DNA of 64,000 nt, from assembly GCA_024803745.1 (NCBI GenBank), contig JANJXV010000030.1, positions 2,933,001 to 2,997,000 on the forward strand, given 5' to 3'. Below, one piece after another: positions 49,336-60,222 of the stretch. The translations under genes and the position numbers were made by a program. Position 1 is the stretch's first letter. The number at the start of each line of letters is the position of its first letter. The stretch comes from Megascapheus bottae. Lineage: Eukaryota > Chordata > Mammalia > Rodentia > Geomyidae. The notes under the pieces were generated by a model. That model was not told the DNA's origin, searched no databases, and was given only the letters and a program-made list of their open reading frames with translations.

Positions 49336-51547
49336 GAAACGATTCCTGGATCATGCATTCACTCCACCCACCCATGCTAAGCATCATGCCCATCAATTAG
49401 AAAGCAGATTTATGTGCATCTGAATTTTTTTCCGCCTATACCATAACTAAATCTGAAATTCAAATGTGACTTCAATTATCCTTGCCTGATTCCCTACGAG
49501 GATGAAAAAGAATTTGTCAAGGTAAGCTGGAGAAGGAGGTACCGACAGGGTACATACATCTTCAGACTGTGACTCACAGTGCTAGCTGCCACCCATACAG
49601 CTGGGCAAGCTTCGCAGCTGTGGTTTGCTCCTGGCATCCTACAAAATGGTAGGGTGCAGAGATAGCACTGTGTGCCACACAAGCCTCTGCTCCACACTTT
49701 GCATTTCTGTGACTTCATTTCACCTTACAAAGGAAGCCTTCAGCTTCCTTTTGATTGTTTCCTTTTCTTTTCATATCATCATGGCCCCATTCAGAATATA
49801 TGTTGCCATGTGGTGTTTGGCACATGGACCATGGTTTGGTTGCATCAGAGGAGAGCAGTGGTTTGTCTCCTCCTTTCCCTGGTAGCTTCTGCTTGAATGT
49901 TCAGAAATCTTTACACTGCCTTGGGCTTAGTCAATTCCTACACTGCTAGCTACAAATTCAGAAATTTTGGTGGCAAAACTTTGGCAAGTACCTTGACTAT
50001 TCCATAATGAGAATCCTTATATAAACGTCACTTGTGGATTTTATTAGGGCATGAAGATACTTTGGGGTATGTTTTATTGGTCCATTAATAAATGACTAGG
50101 GTGGGAAGGATCTCTGGCTAGAAGCCCTGTTTCTCGCAAGCACAAAAGATGTGGGTTCATGGAGCAATTAAACATACTTTCCCATCCGAAGGCTGTAATA
50201 TTATTGGGTAAAGTTAAGTGAATTACTGAAAAGCACACACAATCACATAGAGGGTGAAGGACCGGAAGCTCAACTGCTGAAGGCATGCAGAAGAAAGTAA
50301 TCCCTTGATCTAGATAAGCTGAAGGGGGAAGTTTAGTGGACACTTAACTACCATGAGCCCAAAATGGTGGGTGCCTTCGGAATTGTCACCTTCTTTCCTG
50401 TCCCCCAACCCCTCTTCCCTGACAAGTCTTTGCAGCAGAGTAGCTTGTCTCCTCTACAATCATCCAGCCAATGCCTTTGAACTTGTCTTCTGTTACCCAG
50501 GCCAGCGTAGGCCAAACTACGGCCGAACTTCTTAGTTCTCACACTTCAGAAGCTGTGCCCAAGTTACCTCCCCAAATCTTAGGCGAACACTCAGAACAAT
50601 CCGTGACGCTTTCCCCTTATTGTCCTGAGCTTCTCTTGCGTCCCCTGTGAATTTTCACAAAGGTCATCACTCTCTGTGCCTTTACTATTAAACTCCCTCC
50701 TTCATACCCTTCTACCTCTGAATATCCTGCAAAGCAGCTGCACGAAAGACTCCTAACATACACATAGTTAGAAGAGGACAGTAGACATAGATACGTGGGA
50801 ACACACGCCCATATACATAAGCAGTAACGATGCTAATGATTAAGAATGGATAAGGGAATTGAACCGCCACAGCGCCAAAGCCATATCGAAAGCAAATAGC
50901 TATGTGTCCCCTTCATAGGGTGACCAACTCAGCATCACATGACAACACCTCAAACCAAAACACCCCCCTCTGCTAGGGGCCAGGAACCGTCTTGGGAAAC
51001 TGGAATCTGTACCCCATGTTGCTTGGAATATAAAAATAGCACAGCTGGGCAGTTCATCAAGAAGCAAATCACTCACTTCTTCTACGATCAGGACATTGCA
51101 CAGCTGGCTTTTCACAGCATGCAAGGAAGCATCTTCAAGACTTTGCACAGACGTTTGCAGGAACCTGACACGGGTAGGCAGATAGATAAAACAATCTCTG
51201 TCCAATACTTGAGGGGAAAAAAATACCCTGCAGAGGAAAGCAACAGCCATCCCGGGATACCACAGCAAACAAAAGAAGCCATACCCCTCAGAAACACTCC
51301 AGTCATAGACAATTCTAAAAGTGATAAAAAAGACAACCTATGCTGACAGAACAATGGTTGCATGTGGTGGTGGCAGACAAGACAGAGCAGGAGGAAGGAG
51401 TGACAAAATCAGGAGGAAAGTTTTGAGTAGAAGATGTGTTCACTGTGGTTTTGGTGTCATGGATACAAACATTTACATATATATATGCCCATAGGCAAGC
51501 ATATACTCACACATACAAGAACTATGCACTTTCAATATGTACACTTT
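49336..51547. other. Unique non-coding DNA
   Basis: The 135-codon plus-strand frame at 50,939-51,346 is the longest here. It resembles no family and lacks splice context. TA/CA low complexity lies at 51,475-51,520. Confidence 0.45.
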
Positions 51548-51960
51548 GGCCAGGTGCCTGTGTCTCACACCTGAAATCCTAGCTACTTGGGACTCTGAAA
51601 AGGGGAGGATCACAGTTCAAGGCTAGCCCGGGCAGGAAGGTTTGTAAGGCCCCTTTTCACTGCTGGGTGCGGCTGTGTGCATCTGTTAGCACATGCTACA
51701 TGGGAGGTGAGACTGAGAAGACCCCGTTACAGGCCAGACGGGGAGGAAAACCCGCAAGACTCTGTCTCCAAGGAAGGAAAGCCGGAGGTGAGAGGGCTCT
51801 GCTCTGATCCCAGTGCTAACAGAAGACCTGACAGTGGGCGAACTGGAGGAAGACACACCTGTGGAGTCCTAAAGAGATCCCAGTAATCCTGCAGCCTCCC
51901 GAGGGTGAGACCTAGAGGATCCCAATCAAAGGGAAAGGTAGCTGGCCCAGCGAGGAAAAG
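51548..51960 (+). mobile_element. Cluster of B1-like SINE pieces
   Basis: Three B1-type stretches follow each other: 51,548-51,655 (ccaggtgcctgtgtctcaca, ctagctacttgggactctga, aaggctagcccgggcaggaa); 51,663-51,775 (tgctgggtgcggctgtgtgc, agacggggaggaaaac, gactctgtctccaagg); and about 51,868-51,945 (gatcccagtaatcctgcagc, cctcccgagggtgagaccta). The last is the weakest. They could be separate insertions or one duplicated element. Confidence 0.65.
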
Positions 51961-52350
51961 ATGCCGAGCTGGGACCTGCTGGTGTCTGGGGCAGGGTAGC
52001 ACAGCTCCGCTTTCTCTCGATCTTTCTGGGTAACTTCTACATGTCCATTCCGACTTAGAAGAGGAAGCTGTGTCTCCAGGACCCTGGCTTTGAGCCTCCT
52101 GCCCTCCACTTGATCACACTTCTACCTGCTGGATCCCAACACCATTCCCAGGCTTACCAAGCCCCCCACCCCCCACCCCTGCTCTGGTCAACTATGCTAG
52201 GGACATTGAAATTTAGGGACTACTGAGTCTTACAGAGGCTAATTCATTGATAATTTGTGGAGGGGCATGAGATCTGGGACCACCTATGTGATAATGGATG
52301 CTCTTTTGTTCTCTTCAGCCAGTCTCACCTTCTGTCCTCTCCCCTACCCA
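51961..52350. other. Unique non-coding DNA
   Basis: C-rich patch (ccccccaccccccaccccc-type) near 52,160. Nothing else. Confidence 0.5.
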
Positions 52351-52372
52351 ACACACACACACACACACACAG
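52351..52372 (+). repeat. Short (CA)n run
   Basis: About ten CA units followed by a C-rich stretch. Confidence 0.93.
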
Positions 52373-52589
52373 ACAAAGCCCCCCGCCCCACCCAGACACT
52401 CTGCTAGGCTCGGTTTCCAACATTTAAGAACTGAACCTGGTGCCAAAGCCAACGCTCGTCCACTTCAATTTCTTTAATTTGCTGGCCACTAAAATAAAAA
52501 TGGAAACAAACATACGTTTTTAGTAGTAACTATTCTGAAAATTGATGTGCTCCAATCTGGCCAACGTTTCATATCAGGGAATCAATACA

Positions 52590-52670
52590 TCTCGTTAATT
52601 TTGTTCTCCAACAACTCCAATTCCTCAACTTCTAAAGTGGGGATTAGAGTACTGAATGGTATGGAGAAAT
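52590..52670 (+). mobile_element. Possible MIR relic
   Basis: ccaattcctcaacttctaaa followed by gtggggattagagtactga resembles the MIR 3' core (caattcctcatctgtaaaatggggat...agtac). Short and diverged. Confidence 0.45.
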
Positions 52671-53416
52671 TCCAAATGAAACACAATTTGGTAATTGAGC
52701 CAGGGCTTGTAAGAGAACTTGTTTGTGATGGACTATGTCTTGAAGATGGACTGACTCAGGGATCTGGGGATGGGCCCAGAGAAGAAACACAGGGGTTTGC
52801 TTGCATCATGGCTAAAAATTCAAAACTGAAATCGTCTTAGGAGCAACTACATATGAAACTCACAGGAAGTTAAAAAGACAAGCTTGAGTCAATATGAAAG
52901 AATGGCGCGGGTGACTTCTAATGCCAAGAGAGCATATAAACCTTGACGCCGTGTGCCTTCACAGAGTTCAGAGAGTTCAGAGATAAGGAGTGGATTGTGT
53001 TTGTGTGTGTGTACTTTGTTTTATCCTTGGTTTGAAAGAAGTACAACTTTGGCACGCATTAAAAGCAGTCAAAATATTTGTAGCCACGGAGGCTTTACTG
53101 GAAGAGGCATTTCTTCAAAAGTGAATCAGCTAACTAGGTTATAAGAGTCAGGTTATTAGAAACCAGTGAATTCCTTTGTGCCTGAGACTTTGCCCTTACT
53201 AGAAGAAGGTGATACTTACAAACGTGATGTCCTCATCCTGAGAGCAAAAAAAAATTCGAGCGAGCGGTATTAACAGATGTCTGCCTCCCTGTGGTTCTTA
53301 GTTATGGAGCTTGGATTCTCTTCTGAGTAGAGGACCTCCTTGCTTTGCAGTGAATTGCCAGTGGTATATAAGATAGTCATTGCTAGATTAAACTTCTAAT
53401 CTTAAACAGGGCCATC
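52671..53416. other. Unique non-coding DNA
   Basis: A tandem agagttc pair (agagttcagagagttcagag) near 52,970 and a small TG run near 53,000. Nothing else. Confidence 0.45.
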
Positions 53417-53480
53417 CTTCTCTCTGTCTCTCTGTCTGTCTCTCTCTGTGCCTGTCTGTCTGTCTGTCTTTCTCTCTGGT
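53417..53480 (+). repeat. (CTGT)n/(CT)n microsatellite
   Basis: Interleaved ctctctgtctctctgtctgt and cctgtctgtctgtctgtctt units. Confidence 0.93.
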
Positions 53481-53924
53481 TTCTTTTTATATGCACAAGT
53501 ATTAGTAAAGGAATTACAGAAGCTGTTATAGATCAAGAGGAGAACTTGATAGAAGCTACAACTTAAGGATGATGAGGTAAAACTAAGTGGAACACACTTC
53601 TCTGTTGCGTGAGGTAGTGCATACATCTAGAAATATTTTTTATGAGCAGGGTAAGTTTCTATCTTGTTTAATTCTGAAGTTAATATAGAGATCTTCCTCT
53701 GTATATAAAATTGAGTTCTGACAGCATACATACATATAGGCATAGGATAGAATGCTCAGGTAAGGGTTCAGAAATCGTTCTGGTTCAAATAGAAGTTAGG
53801 CTATCACCACTGTCGTTGACATGTATTGTCACAACTAGATTTTTAAACTTTCTTACACAGATTTATAACCCTGAATTTAAACTAAATTACCTCCTCCCCT
53901 CTGCTTGCATAAAATAGACCAAAG
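53481..53924. other. Unique non-coding DNA
   Basis: Nothing recognised. Confidence 0.5.
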
Positions 53925-54480
53925 ACATTAATATGTGAAACTAGAGAGGAACACTTCAAGACCAAAGCTCAGGCAAAGACTTTCTGAAGAGAACTCTGTT
54001 AGTGCAGGAACAAGAACAATGACTGCAAATGAGATTGCACTGATTCAGAGGCTTCCATGGGGCTCCAGAAACTATCAACAGAGTGGAGAGGAAGCTTCGA
54101 GAATGAAAGAAAATCTTTGCCGACACTCATCTAACAGCAGATTGCTATCTAATTATAAGAATTCAAAAGCCCAACTCTCCCCAAAAAAGGGAGCAAATAA
54201 TTCAACCAATAGGCAACAAAACCAAATGCTTTTCAAATTCACTAGTGCAATGGCCTATAAATTCTTCGGGGTGGGGATGCTTCATCATCCTTAGTCATAG
54301 GGAAATGCAAAATAAAAACTACACCAAAATCCCCCTTAGCCAGTCAACATGGCGTCATGGAGGAAAGCCACTCCCACAAACTCAGGTGAAGATGAAAGAA
54401 AACTGTGATTTACTGCTGGTGGGAATGCCAGTGAGTCCAGCCATTATGCATATCAGTGTGGAGATTGTCTAAAAGTTGGA
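53925..54480 (+). mobile_element. LINE-1 ORF2 3' fragment
   Basis: In order on the plus strand: cacttcaagaccaaagctca and ggcaaagactttctgaagag; actatcaacagagtggagag; gaaagaaaatctttgccgac and actcatctaacagcagat; agggaaatgcaaaataaaaa with ctacacc; ctgctggtgggaatgcca and cagccattatgcatatcag. These are well-known motifs of the last part of mammalian L1 ORF2. Indels and stops break the frame. It is a 5'-truncated, dead copy. Confidence 0.85.
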
Positions 54481-54660
54481 CTTATTTCCAATCAACATCT
54501 CCGCGGGTTTCTTTGCCCCCCAGTGGAAAGTGACAATTGCATATAAAACTGACAGGAAAACACAAAGAATCTAGAATAGCCAAGACAATCTTGACATGAA
54601 ACACAACTGGGTCGCTAGAAAGAGCTTCTTCAAGAGAATCACAATGAGATACGGGTCACT
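54481..54660 (+). mobile_element. LINE-1 ORF2 fragment, out of order
   Basis: caaagaatctagaatagcca and agacaatcttgacatgaaac match an L1 ORF2 segment that normally lies several hundred bases upstream of the motifs at 53,960-54,470. Near 54,630, aatcacaatgagatacgg resembles the aaaccacaatgagatacc motif that in L1 lies after it. So a second, overlapping piece of L1 follows the first in the same orientation. Confidence 0.6.
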
Positions 54661-54911
54661 GGCAGGCTTAGTCTTCTGGGAATATCACCTGACTTAGGCC
54701 GTTTTCTGAAGAAAGAGTGCAGAAATTTTAGGGACTTCAAGCTGGTCTGGCAAAGAGCCCTTTAAACTGAGTTGTCAGCAAGCCAGGCTGGGGGAGGAAG
54801 AGCTTGTGAAGTAGGATGGGGAGGGAAAAGACCAGAGGAATGTAAATAGTAAATGGCTGACATTTGGAAGGTGGGTCATTGAAAGGGATTTACTTAAAAA
54901 GATTCTTTCCT

Positions 54912-55117
54912 AGGGGCCGGGAGTTTGGCCTAGTGGTTAAAGTGCTTGCCTAGCATGCATGAAGACCTGGGTTCCATTCCTTGGTACCACATATATAGAA
55001 AAAAGCTGGAAGTGGTGCTGAGGCTCAAGTGGTAGAGCTCTAGCCTTGAGAAAGTCCAAGGACAGTGCTCAGGCCCTGAGCTCAAGCCCAGGACTGGCAA
55101 AAAAAAAAAAAAAAAGA
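54912..55117 (+). mobile_element. Young IDL-Geo dimeric SINE
   Basis: The first 40 or more bases (gggccgggagtttggcctag, then tggttaaagtgcttgcctag) are identical to the 12.6-kb copy. The Geo half is complete to gcccaggactggc with a 17-base A tail. Perfect 12-bp target-site duplications (agattctttcct) lie at 54,900-54,911 and 55,118-55,129. The A box is intact; the B box reads ggttccattcc. This is the most complete copy in the window. Confidence 0.96.
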
Positions 55118-55129
55118 AGATTCTTTCCT

Positions 55130-55407
55130 CCAAGAAAGTACACTGAAAAGGGTCAAATAGAGTTGCTTCAAATAAAGAGGTAGGGAAGGGTTGAAAAGAG
55201 TAGTTGCAACCAAGAGGCAAGTCATGTGACCTGCTGCTACACAAATAAGATGCTTCCTATCTTGTAAATCAACTGGCTGCCGACAAATGTGAGGACTTGG
55301 TATCCAACGCTGAGGAGAAGGTGAACTGGTTTCTGGATCTTAGAATTTGAGAGAAAGAGAGAGAGGAAACATGTGGAAAGAGAGAAGAAAGGAGGCTGAC
55401 AGAATTC
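55130..55407. other. Unique non-coding DNA
   Basis: A GA-rich run (gagagaaagagagagaggaa) lies near 55,350. Nothing else. Confidence 0.5.
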
Positions 55408-55665
55408 AAGGGAGCAAATCGGAACTCCAGGGTATCTACTTTCTTATCAAGAGGGAGACATTGGAATGTGAACTCTGGTCTCTGTCTTGTGTTCTCTGCT
55501 GCTTGAGCCAAGTCCACAGCCCTTTTTAGTTGTGGTTACGTTTCAGGCTGGGTCTCACATGTATTGCCCAAGCCCAGCTAGCTCGGTGACTGTGATCCTC
55601 CTTCCTCCATCTTCTAGGTAGCAGGGATTGCAGGTGTGTGCTGCCATGCCCAACCACAATGCATG
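55408..55665 (-). mobile_element. B1 + ID/Geo-like SINE, left arm of an inverted pair
   Basis: On the minus strand a B1-like head (complement of 55,544-55,649) is followed by a tail with gggctgtggacttggctcaa. The 106-base head differs from the plus-strand copy at 56,585-56,690 at only two positions. Beyond the tail, similarity continues at a much lower level (both loci contain ctggagttccga). Confidence 0.88.
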
Positions 55666-56564
55666 CTTTTGATTCAAAATAATAATGAGAAGGGAAAACA
55701 ACTCCAAAATTAAAAAGCAAGAAAAAGGTTAAAAAGATAGAGACTGAAATGGTAATAAAATTTAGAATGCATTCACACTGTCTAGAAAAGGCTGCGAATT
55801 ATTTCGACACAACCCTCGGGTTAAAAGCTCTGGAAGCCCTAGCCAATGTATGTAATGATGTATAATTAAGCCTAATTATGAACATTAATAATTCAACAGA
55901 TAATCAGGAAAATATCTATGCCTATTTCTTTCCCTAGGTGGTATTTTCACAAGTATATCCAATTTCTAAATTATGTACTTCCTACTTGGGTAACCGACAC
56001 AAGTGTTTTGATTTCCTGGTCACATATTCACTACAACATGCAAACTTCCAGTTCTGGAGGGACACCAAAAAGAAAGGCCTTCCGTGAAAGTTCACCATGG
56101 ATAATTCCAAGCAAATGAAACACATGTTTTCAAAAGTGAGACTTTTGAAATTTTACCTGAGAGAAGCAATTTAGTCCATATTAAATACAATAAAGGACTT
56201 TGGGGCTTTGTTTGGTTATTACTTAAAAACAACTATCCCCATACAAGCCCAATTCGATTCGTAAACAGAAAGTGCCAGGGTACAGCTTTGAATGTGATAC
56301 AAAAATGACTCCAACTTCCACGTTTCACACACACACACACATACACAGAGGCATTATAGATTTAAGCTGACACAAAGCAAAGTGGCCATGGTATAGAAAT
56401 GGTACCTATGACGATTACTCTCCCACATACGGAATGGTATTAGAAGGTAGAGTCCACCTCCTGTGCTCATGTGCTGGAGATAAGAGATTTCTCTGCGTGA
56501 CACAAAATCATTCCACAGAGGGCATTTGGCCACAACACCACGTGCTAGTAGAAATGTGCTCAGC
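55666..56564. other. Unique loop between inverted SINE arms
   Basis: About 900 bases, with a short CA run at 56,326-56,342. No gene. Confidence 0.55.
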
Positions 56565-56830
56565 GACATGCAGAGTGGGTTTGAGCATGGCAGCACACAC
56601 CTGCAATCCCTGCTACCTAGAAGATGGAGGAAAGAGGATCACAGTCACCGAGCTACCTGGGCTTGGGCAATACATGTGAGACCCAGCCTGAAAAGTAACT
56701 AAAACGGGCTGTGGATTTGGCTCAAGTGGCAGTGAACAGTGGCCTCTCAAGACAGAGCCCAGAGTTCGAATTCCAGGGTCACCCTATCGAGAAGAGACTA
56801 GGCATTCTGGAGTTCCGAATTATTCCCTGT
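56565..56830 (+). mobile_element. B1 + ID/Geo-like SINE, right arm of an inverted pair
   Basis: gcatggcagcacacacctgc, then atccctgctacctagaagat and gtgagacccagcctg (B1-like head), then acgggctgtggatttggctc and agagcccagagttcgaattc (ID/Geo-like tail). It is the reverse complement of the arm at 55,408-55,665. Confidence 0.88.
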
Positions 56831-57910
56831 GCTGGGAGAAACTCCACTGCACATCCAGTTCTGGAAGCTTCCCTTTGTCTTTCAGTGGGATTTCTCTAGA
56901 GTAAAAGCTCTGAGCAACTGGAATCCCAGAGAGGAGCAAGAGATAAGGAGAAAACAGACCCCCAGGCCAGCTGGTCACAGGACACTGAGGACTCTCGCCC
57001 TGTTACTTCTCAGACCATCCCAGGTCAGAAGCGACCGCCATCTTCATTTCCTACTTGCCATGCCATTGGAAGGAAGACCTTGTCCTTAGCAGGGTGAAAG
57101 CCACTGACAGGCGTGGTTCCACTCATTAGGAAGCAAACCACGTGCAGTCTCACAGCCCCTCTGGCTGGCATGAGCGCCATCCTCAGGCTTTGTGCTGTTT
57201 TCAGCCTCCGGAGCATGGAAGATACAGAACAGCCCAAACAGCTTACCCAGGCATACAGGCTGAAGTCCCACGTTTCTGAGTTGGAAAGTATCTCAGAGAT
57301 CCACATACATTTTTTCAACATTGAAAGAATCCCTCCAGCAACTTTCTGTTTAAACTGTCACCGAAAGTAGATGGTTATTGTTTGTGTTTTTCTAGGTGAC
57401 TTGCTCACTGGTTTCCCCTCTTGAAAATACAATCATGTGAATCTCTTGATAAGGCATGTGTTAAAATAAATATAAAATCTATAACCCCTTGCCCACAAAA
57501 GACATACAATCAAAAGAGATCCTTACTCTTCCTGTCCTGTGTTGGAATGTTTCCAGAAACATAAATATCAACACTTCTAAAGGCAGATGGGACCTTCATA
57601 AAGGTTAGGCAAGGTCATCTTTATCATGAAACAAAAGCTCAGGTTCCCATAAGTTCCTCTAGAATCAGGTGATCTGTTTGCATTGCTTTCAGAAGCTCTT
57701 GTCATTTAAGTCGTATAAGTCTTTCCAGGTAAGCAGCATCCTTTAACTGTGTGTTGACGTCTCTGTGTCTCTACAGCATCACCAAATACCTGGTATTTAG
57801 CAAAGTCCAATGTGTGCTTTGAACTGAGTGAATAAGTGAATACATGAAAACAGTAAGTGGGTCTCACTCATTCTATCCTTGTGTCTTATCTAGTAAGGGC
57901 TGTTGGATTA
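56831..57910. other. Unique non-coding DNA
   Basis: Short frames at 57,025-57,370 match nothing known. No repeat is recognised. Confidence 0.5.
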
Positions 57911-58143
57911 GCCAGGCACCAGTAGGTCACGCCTGTAATCCTAGCTACTTAGGTGGCTGAGATCTGAGGATTGTGGTTCAAAGCAGGTCTGGGCAGGAAA
58001 CTCTTATCTCTACAAAACTATGCAAATTAATTAATTAATGCTGAAATCAGAGCTGTGGTTCAAGTGTTAGAGCACTGTTAGTCTTGCACAAAATGAATGT
58101 CAGTGGAAGTACCTAGGTCGTGAGTTCAAAACCCAAGACAAGG
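57911..58143 (+). mobile_element. B1-Geo composite SINE
   Basis: A B1 head (ttagccaggcaccagtaggt, cacgcctgtaatcctagcta, ggctgagatctgaggattgt) runs through actcttatctctacaaaact and an attaattaatt insertion into a Geo tail (gaaatcagagctgtggttca, aagtacctaggtcgtgagtt). No clear target-site duplication. Confidence 0.87.
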
Positions 58144-58810
58144 ACCAAGGTTTTTTTTTAATTGGTTGGTTTAACTCACTTGGAAGATAGCAAATGATTC
58201 TGTTGAAGAGTGTTGAAGGATTATCACCATACAGAATACGTTTACCACTGATTTCTCTGAGAAGAACCTTGTCTAAGTTTTCTAAAATCAATTTCAAGTT
58301 TGTGCTGCATGAATTTCAGCCAGATATTCTCATTCTTGAGAGCAGGAATTGAATGTTCCTGGAATTTCTTATTTGTAAACCGGTGCTTTATGCACACCAA
58401 TAAGTCAGTGTATAATTTGAAATACCGTATCTATAGAGAGATGTGTGCATACGTTAAGCATGCAATTTGATGCATTTTACATATTTATCTTCAGTCCTGT
58501 GTTGCTTAAGGAGAGAACACATGATTTGGTGATTATATCCTTGTGTAAACCTCCTAGAGTGAACAAATGGAGTTCATCACAACACTGACAGCCAATTGAA
58601 TCAAGGGACACTGTGTCATATGCAGTCCATCCCAGAAACAAGACCAACCACATTCACTCTGGTAATCTTGTCTCACACCAAGACAGAAATCTCTCCCACA
58701 CGGTTATCATCTCGGTGATGAATTTCGACTGAAAATGCATTTCAACACCAGGCTAATTGAGGAGCCTCCAGACCCTCAAATGTTTCAGTTATGCCTAGTG
58801 AACTTTTCCA
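58144..58810. other. Unique non-coding DNA
   Basis: Nothing recognised. Confidence 0.5.
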
Positions 58811-58915
58811 CCTGTTTATTCTCAACCTTTCTGTGGTCCTTTTACTTATGGATTGTAAACAGCCTTAATTATTCATTTCCTGTAAACAGCCAATAGTAAA
58901 GTCATGTTTATGTAC
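58811..58915. promoter_or_regulatory. Cluster of forkhead-type motifs
   Basis: tgtttatt at 58,813, tgtaaaca at 58,854, tgtaaaca at 58,881 and tgtttatg at 58,905 are four matches to the FOX binding core (TGTTTAC/TGTAAACA class) within about 100 bases. ttaattattcatt and ccaatag lie between them. Motif matching alone cannot show function, and AT-rich DNA gives chance hits. This is a candidate enhancer only. Confidence 0.3.
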
Positions 58916-59229
58916 CTTGAATATAGTTTTCTTTTATCTTTTATATGTCCATTGACATCTAATGGAATTGATGGTACTGCTAGGTTTTTACTTTAACATC
59001 CTGCTAGTGTTTTCTACTTGTCCTGTTTATTCTTGCTTCAGTATCTCACCCAGCCTTTCCTCCTTTAGTCAAGCTGAGTTTATAATTCAATTGTACTTTC
59101 TCTCTTGCTGTTTGTTGTGACATTGTTCACTGGTCATAGTAAAACAAAATTCTTAAGTCATTGCCATCTTGTATATCTTCCATCACCAAAGAATCTCATT
59201 TCTCCTCCTTCTACGTTATTTTATCTATA
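58916..59229. other. Unique T-rich non-coding DNA
   Basis: Nothing recognised; it may belong to the putative LINE that follows. Confidence 0.4.
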
Positions 59230-59817
59230 GGGTGTAAGACCCATGAAACGCATTTATTATTTAAATCTCCAGTTTTCTATGATGTCATGTCATACGTTTA
59301 GTTTCTACTGGTGCTGTCTACTCTTGTTTTCTGAACCATCACTCAATCCCAGGTCACTTTCCTTCAGTTTGTTGGATAATCTTCAGTATCTTTCAGTTGG
59401 TGGTCAGCTGACCATGAAGGCCTCTCATCTTTTCTTAGTTGGAGGGTTCCTGCCTTTGAGTTTAGGTGGATACAGAATTCTATATGGATGGTGTTTTCAT
59501 CCTTTTGGGCTCCCATCCTTTACATGTGTCTTTATTCCCTCTTTTGCCTTCCATGATTTTTCTGTGAAAGTCTATGTTCACTTCCACTGTTCCATGAAAG
59601 TCAGTTATTTCCTTTGCTTCTGCTACTTTCAAAAATTTTTTCATTTTCTTTGGTTTTCAGCAATTTGGCTCCCATGAACCAAGTTGTGGTTTTCTTGGTT
59701 TAAGGTTAATTGAGCTCCTTCAATTTCTTGGCCAATATCTTTCATCAGATATGCAAAGTTCCTGACCATTATTTCTTCAAATATTACATGCGGTCCTCTC
59801 ACTCTCTATTCCTTCTG
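59230..59817 (-). mobile_element. Possible ancient LINE, antisense
   Basis: The T-rich sequence reads like an antisense LINE: tggttttcttggtttaagg, aattgagctccttcaatttc, then tttcatcagatatgcaaagt and gaccattatttcttcaaata resemble a string repeated widely in mammalian genomes, which I associate with old L1 elements. The 144-codon plus-strand frame at 59,243-59,677 (Phe/Ser/Leu-rich) would then be an antisense artefact. Confidence 0.4.
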
Positions 59818-59831
59818 CATATTTTTTCTTT

Positions 59832-60072
59832 TTCTTTTTTCTTTTTTTTGTGCGTCGAGGGGCTTGAACTCTGCCTGGGCACTGTCCCTGAGCTCTTCAG
59901 CTCAAGGCTACTGCCCTACCCTTGAGCCAAGCCCTGCTTCCCATTTTCTAGAGGTTAACTGGAGGTAAGAGTCTTGGGTTCCTTTGTGCCCTGGCTGGCT
60001 TTGAACCTTGATCCTCAGATCTCAGCCTCCTGAGTAGCTACCATTACAGGTATGAGCCACTGCACCCAACTA
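59832..60072 (-). mobile_element. B1-Geo composite SINE with target-site duplications
   Basis: On the plus strand it reads in complement: a T-rich tail, gcttgaactctgcctgggca and ctgtccctgagctcttcagc (Geo), the junction ctggaggtaagagtcttggg, then aaccttgatcctcagatctc and agcctcctgagtagctacca with caggtatgagccactgcacc (B1). The direct repeat catatttttt(t)cttt occurs at 59,818-59,831 and 60,073-60,087, one T different. This is a second composite clearly inserted as a single unit. Confidence 0.88.
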
Positions 60073-60087
60073 CATATTTTTTTCTTT

Positions 60088-60222
60088 GAAATAAGTTCTG
60101 TGTGGTTCTCAGTAGTGTGTAATTCACAGTGTGGCACAGGCTTGCTTGCCTTGAACTCAAAATGTTCCTGTTTCAGCCTCCAGATTGCTGGGATTCGGGC
60201 ATATGCCACCATTCAATTTCAG
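60088..60222 (-). mobile_element. B1-like SINE, antisense
   Basis: gcttgccttgaactcaaaat, gttcctgtttcagcctccag and attgctgggattcgggcata, then tgccaccattc are the complement of a 7SL-derived B1/Alu-type element without a Geo tail. It lies immediately beside the B1-Geo copy. Confidence 0.8.

Noticed and set aside
50939..51346. 135-codon plus-strand open frame
   Set aside because: Looks protein-like in composition but matches nothing I know. There is no acceptor/donor pair and no CpG retention as seen in the 62.8-kb exon.
59243..59677. 144-codon plus-strand frame with Phe/Ser/Leu-rich sequence
   Set aside because: Best explained as the antisense of an old LINE. T-rich DNA gives long Phe/Leu frames.
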